Below, in pieces: positions 28,856 through 30,995 of a stretch of 30,995 bases of DNA. This DNA comes from a virus. Position 1 is the stretch's first letter, and each line of letters begins with the position of its first letter. The DNA is taken from positions 1 to 30,995 of IMG/VR virus record IMGVR_UViG_3300023184_000370. One strand, written 5' to 3'. The notes beneath the pieces are model-generated. The model had not been told where the DNA came from. It did not search any database and was given only the letters and a program-made list of their open reading frames with translations. The position numbers and the translations under genes were made by a program.

Positions 28856-29433
28856 AGATGTTAGTAACAGGCGGTAATCGTGGACTAGGATTAACTTTGG
28901 TTAATCATTTTAATGCTGTTAGTATCTCAAGACAACAAGGATACGATATCACTAAGCAGGCAAAAGAGATTGCTGAACAAAGTCTAGAATTTGACATATT
29001 CATCAATAATGCATTTGATGGCCCACCACACGAACCTTGGGCTAATTTTGCACAAACTAATTTATTATACGAAGTTTATCAACAGTGGAAAGCCAATGAT
29101 AAACAAGGATATATTTTTAATATCGGTAGTGTTGGTGAGAAATCTATAGTAGGTCCAGAACCCATGTTTGAAACCTATCGTACTGCTAAAGCCGCACTAG
29201 CACATGCTAGTAAGCAATGCACCGCCGCTTTCAAGAATGACCTAGTCAAGTTTAAAACTACGCTAATTACTTTAGACAGACTAGACACTGAATTAAGTAG
29301 ATCTAGACCAAGTTGGACAGGCAACGGAGTTGATTGTAAAGATGTAGCAGAATTTATCGATTATGCGACTATGATTAAACCAAATACCTGCGTAGAAGAA
29401 ATAATTTTATATGTCAATTTTAATAGTAAATAA
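28852..29433 (+). CDS. Short-chain dehydrogenase/reductase (SDR)
   Basis: 193 aa, shorter than the usual ~250 aa. Motifs: TGGNRGLG (residues 6-13), the NAD(P) glycine-rich loop; NNAF (52-55), a form of NNAG; Ser93 in NIGS; and YRTAK with Tyr109 and Lys113. The catalytic triad is therefore complete. The loss of length is in the middle and C-terminal part. It would oxidise or reduce a hydroxyl/keto group with NAD(P). It starts by an ATGA overlap with the radical SAM gene and ends the overlapping run of the operon, suggesting it works on the same pathway. Confidence 0.88.
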   Translation: MKMLVTGGNRGLGLTLVNHFNAVSISRQQGYDITKQAKEIAEQSLEFDIFINNAFDGPPHEPWANFAQTNLLYEVYQQWKANDKQGYIFNIGSVGEKSIVGPEPMFETYRTAKAALAHASKQCTAAFKNDLVKFKTTLITLDRLDTELSRSRPSWTGNGVDCKDVAEFIDYATMIKPNTCVEEIILYVNFNSK

Positions 29434-29458
29434 CACAATATAGCAAGGAGTCCATCCA

Positions 29459-29653
29459 ATGGCCGGCGGCGCAACAGCAAGAGTTCACCCAAGTAAAAGA
29501 CACAATCATCCACTACAATATAAAAGTGGTAAACCAAGACTACGTCCATTGAATATCGCACAATTGACAGAACTAGTTGGCAAGACACAGCGCAAGAAAG
29601 ATAAATCAAAGATTACGAAAGAAATCGCTCGTAAACAAGCAAGAGTAGTATAA
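29459..29653 (+). CDS. Small basic protein of unknown function
   Basis: 64 aa, rich in Lys, Arg and His (ARVHPSKRHNHPLQYKSGKP; KTQRKKDKSKITKEIARKQA). AAGGAG at 29445-29450 gives a strong ribosome binding site 8 nt before the ATG. There is no membrane segment or signal peptide. The charge and the Hc1-like neighbour 21 nt downstream hint at nucleic-acid binding, but I do not recognise a family. Confidence 0.75.
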   Translation: MAGGATARVHPSKRHNHPLQYKSGKPRLRPLNIAQLTELVGKTQRKKDKSKITKEIARKQARVV

Positions 29654-29674
29654 TTTTAAAAAGGAAAAGTAAAC

Positions 29675-29860
29675 ATGGCAATTCATGACGATATTTTAGC
29701 ATCAGTTGAACTATACAAAGCAGAATCAGAAAAATTTGAAGGCAAAGGCGTTAAAGCTTCAGCGGCACGTGCCCGTGGCGCACTAGGTGATCTAGCTAAA
29801 CTAGCCAAGGCTAGACGTGCAGAAATCCAAGAGAAGAAAAACGCACTGGGTTCTAAATAA
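29675..29860 (+). CDS. Hc1/histone-H1-like small DNA-binding protein
   Basis: 61 aa, almost entirely helical and basic at the end: ILASVELYKAESEKFEGKGV, then KASAARARGALGDLAKLAKA and RRAEIQEKKNALGSK. This matches the pattern of bacterial Hc1-type H1-like proteins (aromatic-Glu helix, then A-R-A-R-x-x-L and R-R-x-E-I). It may bind or compact phage or host DNA. The leader AAAAAGGAAAAGTAAAC before the ATG closely resembles that of gp55. The assignment is by eye from a short sequence and could be wrong. Confidence 0.65.
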   Translation: MAIHDDILASVELYKAESEKFEGKGVKASAARARGALGDLAKLAKARRAEIQEKKNALGSK

Positions 29861-29868
29861 ATAACTCT

Positions 29869-30303
29869 ATGTCATATGAATATCCCTGGACTTATCTCGG
29901 TAAAACTTTTGAGTCTGAGGATATTCTTGACAACTATGGTTTTATCTACAGAATAACAAATACCACAAATGGCCATGATTATATAGGCCGCAAATATTTT
30001 ACTACCATCAAAAAGAGACCACCTCTAAAAGGCAAGAAAAACAAGCGCAGGGAAACAGTTGAAACTGATTGGAAAGACTATTGGGGTTCATCTGCTAGAC
30101 TAGTTGAAGATATGACTAGGCTAGGAAAAGACAAGTTTACACGTGAGATCATACATTTATGTAAATCCCGCGGTGAAACAAACTACATGGAAGCGTACTA
30201 TCAATTTAAAGAAGGTGTGCTGTTGAAAGAAAACAACTACAACGGTATCATCCAAATTAAACTTGGTAAAGGCTCCGTAAAAGATTTAATAATAAAAGAA
30301 TAA
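29869..30303 (+). CDS. GIY-YIG nuclease-like protein
   Basis: 144 aa. The GIY-YIG pair is present as GFIYRITN (residues 24-31) and DYIGRKYF (37-44), followed by a basic loop (KKRPPLKGKKNKRRE), DYWGSSARLVEDM with candidate Arg77, and NYMEAYYQF with candidate metal-binding Glu108. T4 has several free-standing GIY-YIG endonucleases (Seg family). This one is short and has no clear DNA-recognition domain after the nuclease core. It starts 8 nt after the Hc1-like gene, without a clear Shine-Dalgarno sequence, and ends directly before the structured RNA region. Confidence 0.72.
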   Translation: MSYEYPWTYLGKTFESEDILDNYGFIYRITNTTNGHDYIGRKYFTTIKKRPPLKGKKNKRRETVETDWKDYWGSSARLVEDMTRLGKDKFTREIIHLCKSRGETNYMEAYYQFKEGVLLKENNYNGIIQIKLGKGSVKDLIIKE

Positions 30304-30780
30304 AATAGCCACTATCGCAGTTAATACTGTGTCATGAGGAGATCGTGCTACGTTTAAGTACCGCACGTGGAACGCTTAGATAAGACTAAGCACATGACGG
30401 CAAGTGCAGTTCTATAGGTGTAAAAACCAAATGATTTGGGCTCCGAAACAAACCGACCCAAGAGCAGTTCATAGTTAGCTAACTATGGCTATGAATGCTA
30501 CCGCCAGATAAATCTAGAGTAGGGAGTACAGGCTGACCGCTTCCGTGTATGTGATTACAATCTCTTTTAGTTAGTGTGCGAACAGGACTCAGATAAAGTT
30601 CATCGTTGCAATTTGCCTCGGATAGGTAAATTGTGACTGAAGGATCTAGATAAAGCATTAAGAACTTACATTAATCATAGTAAGAGTCAAAGTTAATTAG
30701 CTTAGAAAGAAAAGCATGAGCGCAAGCGAAATGCAGATGTCGTAGACATCTTAATAGGGTTAAGACAATAGCCAATAAAA
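30304..30780 (+). ncRNA. Putative large structured noncoding RNA (~475 nt)
   Basis: No open frame of useful length occurs here, yet the stretch is dense in exact hairpins. 5' part: CAGT/ACTG 30318-30329; a three-way junction closed by GTCATG 30331-30336 with CATGAC 30393-30398, holding CGTGC/GCACG (30344-30367) and GCTTAG/CTAAGC (30374-30391). Middle: TTGGG/CCCAA 30436-30461; TTCATAG/CTATGAA 30468-30495; TACAGG/CCGTGTA 30527-30549. 3' part: CAATTTGCCT/AGGTAAATTG 30609-30633; CTTAC/GTAAG 30665-30684; GCAT..ATGC with a GCAA tetraloop 30714-30734; AGATGTC/GACATCT 30735-30751. A counted line is 50% GC against 28% in the gene before. The class is unknown; size and setting recall ornate phage RNAs such as GOLLD and ROOL. 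Exact ends are uncertain, and the strand is inferred from co-direction with upstream genes. Confidence 0.7.
30470..30487. repeat. 18 nt perfect palindrome inside the RNA region
   Basis: CATAGTTAGCTAACTATG is its own reverse complement. It is embedded in the TTCATAG/CTATGAA stem (30468-30495), so two foldings compete. CTAACTA (30479-30485) could also pair with the TAGTTAG copy at 30568-30574. Confidence 0.7.
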
Positions 30781-30810
30781 AAGCGTGAATATAAATGAAT
30801 ATCCACGCTT
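30777..30810 (-). terminator. Intrinsic terminator for the minus-strand gene; may also stop the RNA
   Basis: AAGCGTGAATAT (30781-30792) pairs with ATATCCACGCTT (30799-30810), 11 of 12 positions, around the 6 nt loop AAATGA. On the minus strand the stem is followed by a run of six T (30782-30777), the classic form, so it should end the gene at 30837-30995. On the plus strand only GCTTTATAAC follows, making it weaker for the RNA transcript. Confidence 0.75.
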
Positions 30811-30836
30811 GCTTTATAACTAAAAGAACTTAAGAC

Positions 30837-30995
30837 TTATTTGTTCTTCCAAATTGAATACAGTACCCATACTGCCACTAAACCAACAACACCTTCACCG
30901 CCTAATGCTTTGACGATTCCAGTAACGTTACCAATAACGTCAACTGCTGGTAGGAATGGAAGAGCTGCTCCCTTGAGTAATACTTCTAACACGAT
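30837..30995 (-). CDS. C-terminal end of a small membrane protein (partial)
   Basis: The minus strand is open from the right edge to TAA at 30837-30839, giving 52 residues: IVLEVLLKGAALPFLPAV, then DVIGNVTGIVKALGGEG, then VVGLVAVWVLYSIWKNK. The final ~15 residues before KNK form a hydrophobic helix long enough to span a membrane, with a basic tail. The start lies outside the window, or just possibly at GTG 30992. A holin or other small membrane protein is possible, but one helix and a partial sequence do not decide it. It is convergent with the ncRNA/plus operon, and the terminator lies between. Confidence 0.6.
   Translation of the reverse strand: MVLEVLLKGAALPFLPAVDVIGNVTGIVKALGGEGVVGLVAVWVLYSIWKNK

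Noticed and set aside
30331-30672. RNase P RNA resemblance (GAGGAG, GAAACAAACCG, CTAGATAAAGCATT, AGAACTTAC in the right order)
   Set aside because: The P4 pairing and the consensus core are not there, AGATAA occurs four times, and T4-like phages are not known to carry it. A covariance-model search would settle this.
30304-30780. Group I intron with a GIY-YIG homing endonuclease
   Set aside because: GACTC 30586-30590 / GAGTC 30684-30688 could mimic P7, but no P3 partner or matching P/Q elements were found, and there is no 3' exon: a terminator follows.
30304-30780. tmRNA or tRNA genes
   Set aside because: No acceptor stem with CCA, no T-loop GTTCRA pattern in a cloverleaf, and no tag frame.
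30788-30798. TATAAATG on the plus strand as a late promoter
   Set aside because: It is part of the terminator stem-loop and no plus-strand gene follows in the window.
1-30995. CRISPR array, insertion sequence or integrase/attachment site
   Set aside because: No spaced direct repeats, transposase or integrase motifs, or terminal inverted repeats were seen.

Overview
The window is a piece of a T4-like myovirus genome. It carries recognisable T4-type baseplate genes (48, 53, 5, 25, 6), the late sigma factor gene 55 and the recombination pair 47/46. DNA is AT-rich and genes are tightly packed with 4-8 nt overlaps. Protein lengths and style (a gp6 of 1126 aa, a giant virion protein, an embedded SGNH hydrolase, radical SAM cargo) resemble environmental aquatic phages such as pelagiphages and cyanophages more than enterobacterial T4. 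The window has no photosynthesis gene or tRNA, so the host cannot be named.

Layout. Positions 1-21250, minus strand, form a baseplate/virion operon read right to left: gp48 tail-tube cap, gp53 wedge, a 1159 aa probable hub protein, gp5 hub/lysozyme, gp25, gp6, then a giant structural protein that is still open at the left edge after 3533 codons. Positions 21251-21321 are a compact divergent control region with two exact T4 late-promoter boxes (TATAAATA) facing each other and a sigma70-like -10 box. Positions 21322-30303, plus strand, form one gene train: gp55, gp47, SGNH hydrolase, gp46, B12-type radical SAM protein, beta-rich unknown, radical SAM protein with extra Fe-S cysteines, SDR, a small basic protein, an Hc1-histone-like protein and a GIY-YIG nuclease. 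Positions 30304-30780 contain no gene but hold dense hairpins with raised GC, which I read as a large structured noncoding RNA. A terminator follows, and then the C-terminal end of a small membrane protein on the minus strand (30837-30995).

How it fits together. gp55 would direct RNA polymerase to late boxes such as the one in front of gene 48, switching on the baseplate operon. gp46/gp47 process DNA ends for recombination and replication. The radical SAM/SDR/SGNH genes are AT-richer than the 46/47 core they sit among and look like acquired cargo, translated in a coupled way with the core genes. The most unusual items are the ~475 nt RNA, a seven-repeat FG-GAP (integrin-alpha-like) propeller in the giant virion protein, a gp5 whose muramidase domain lies at the C-terminus instead of the middle, a T4-style hairpin over the gene 6 ribosome binding site, and the two-radical-SAM cassette.
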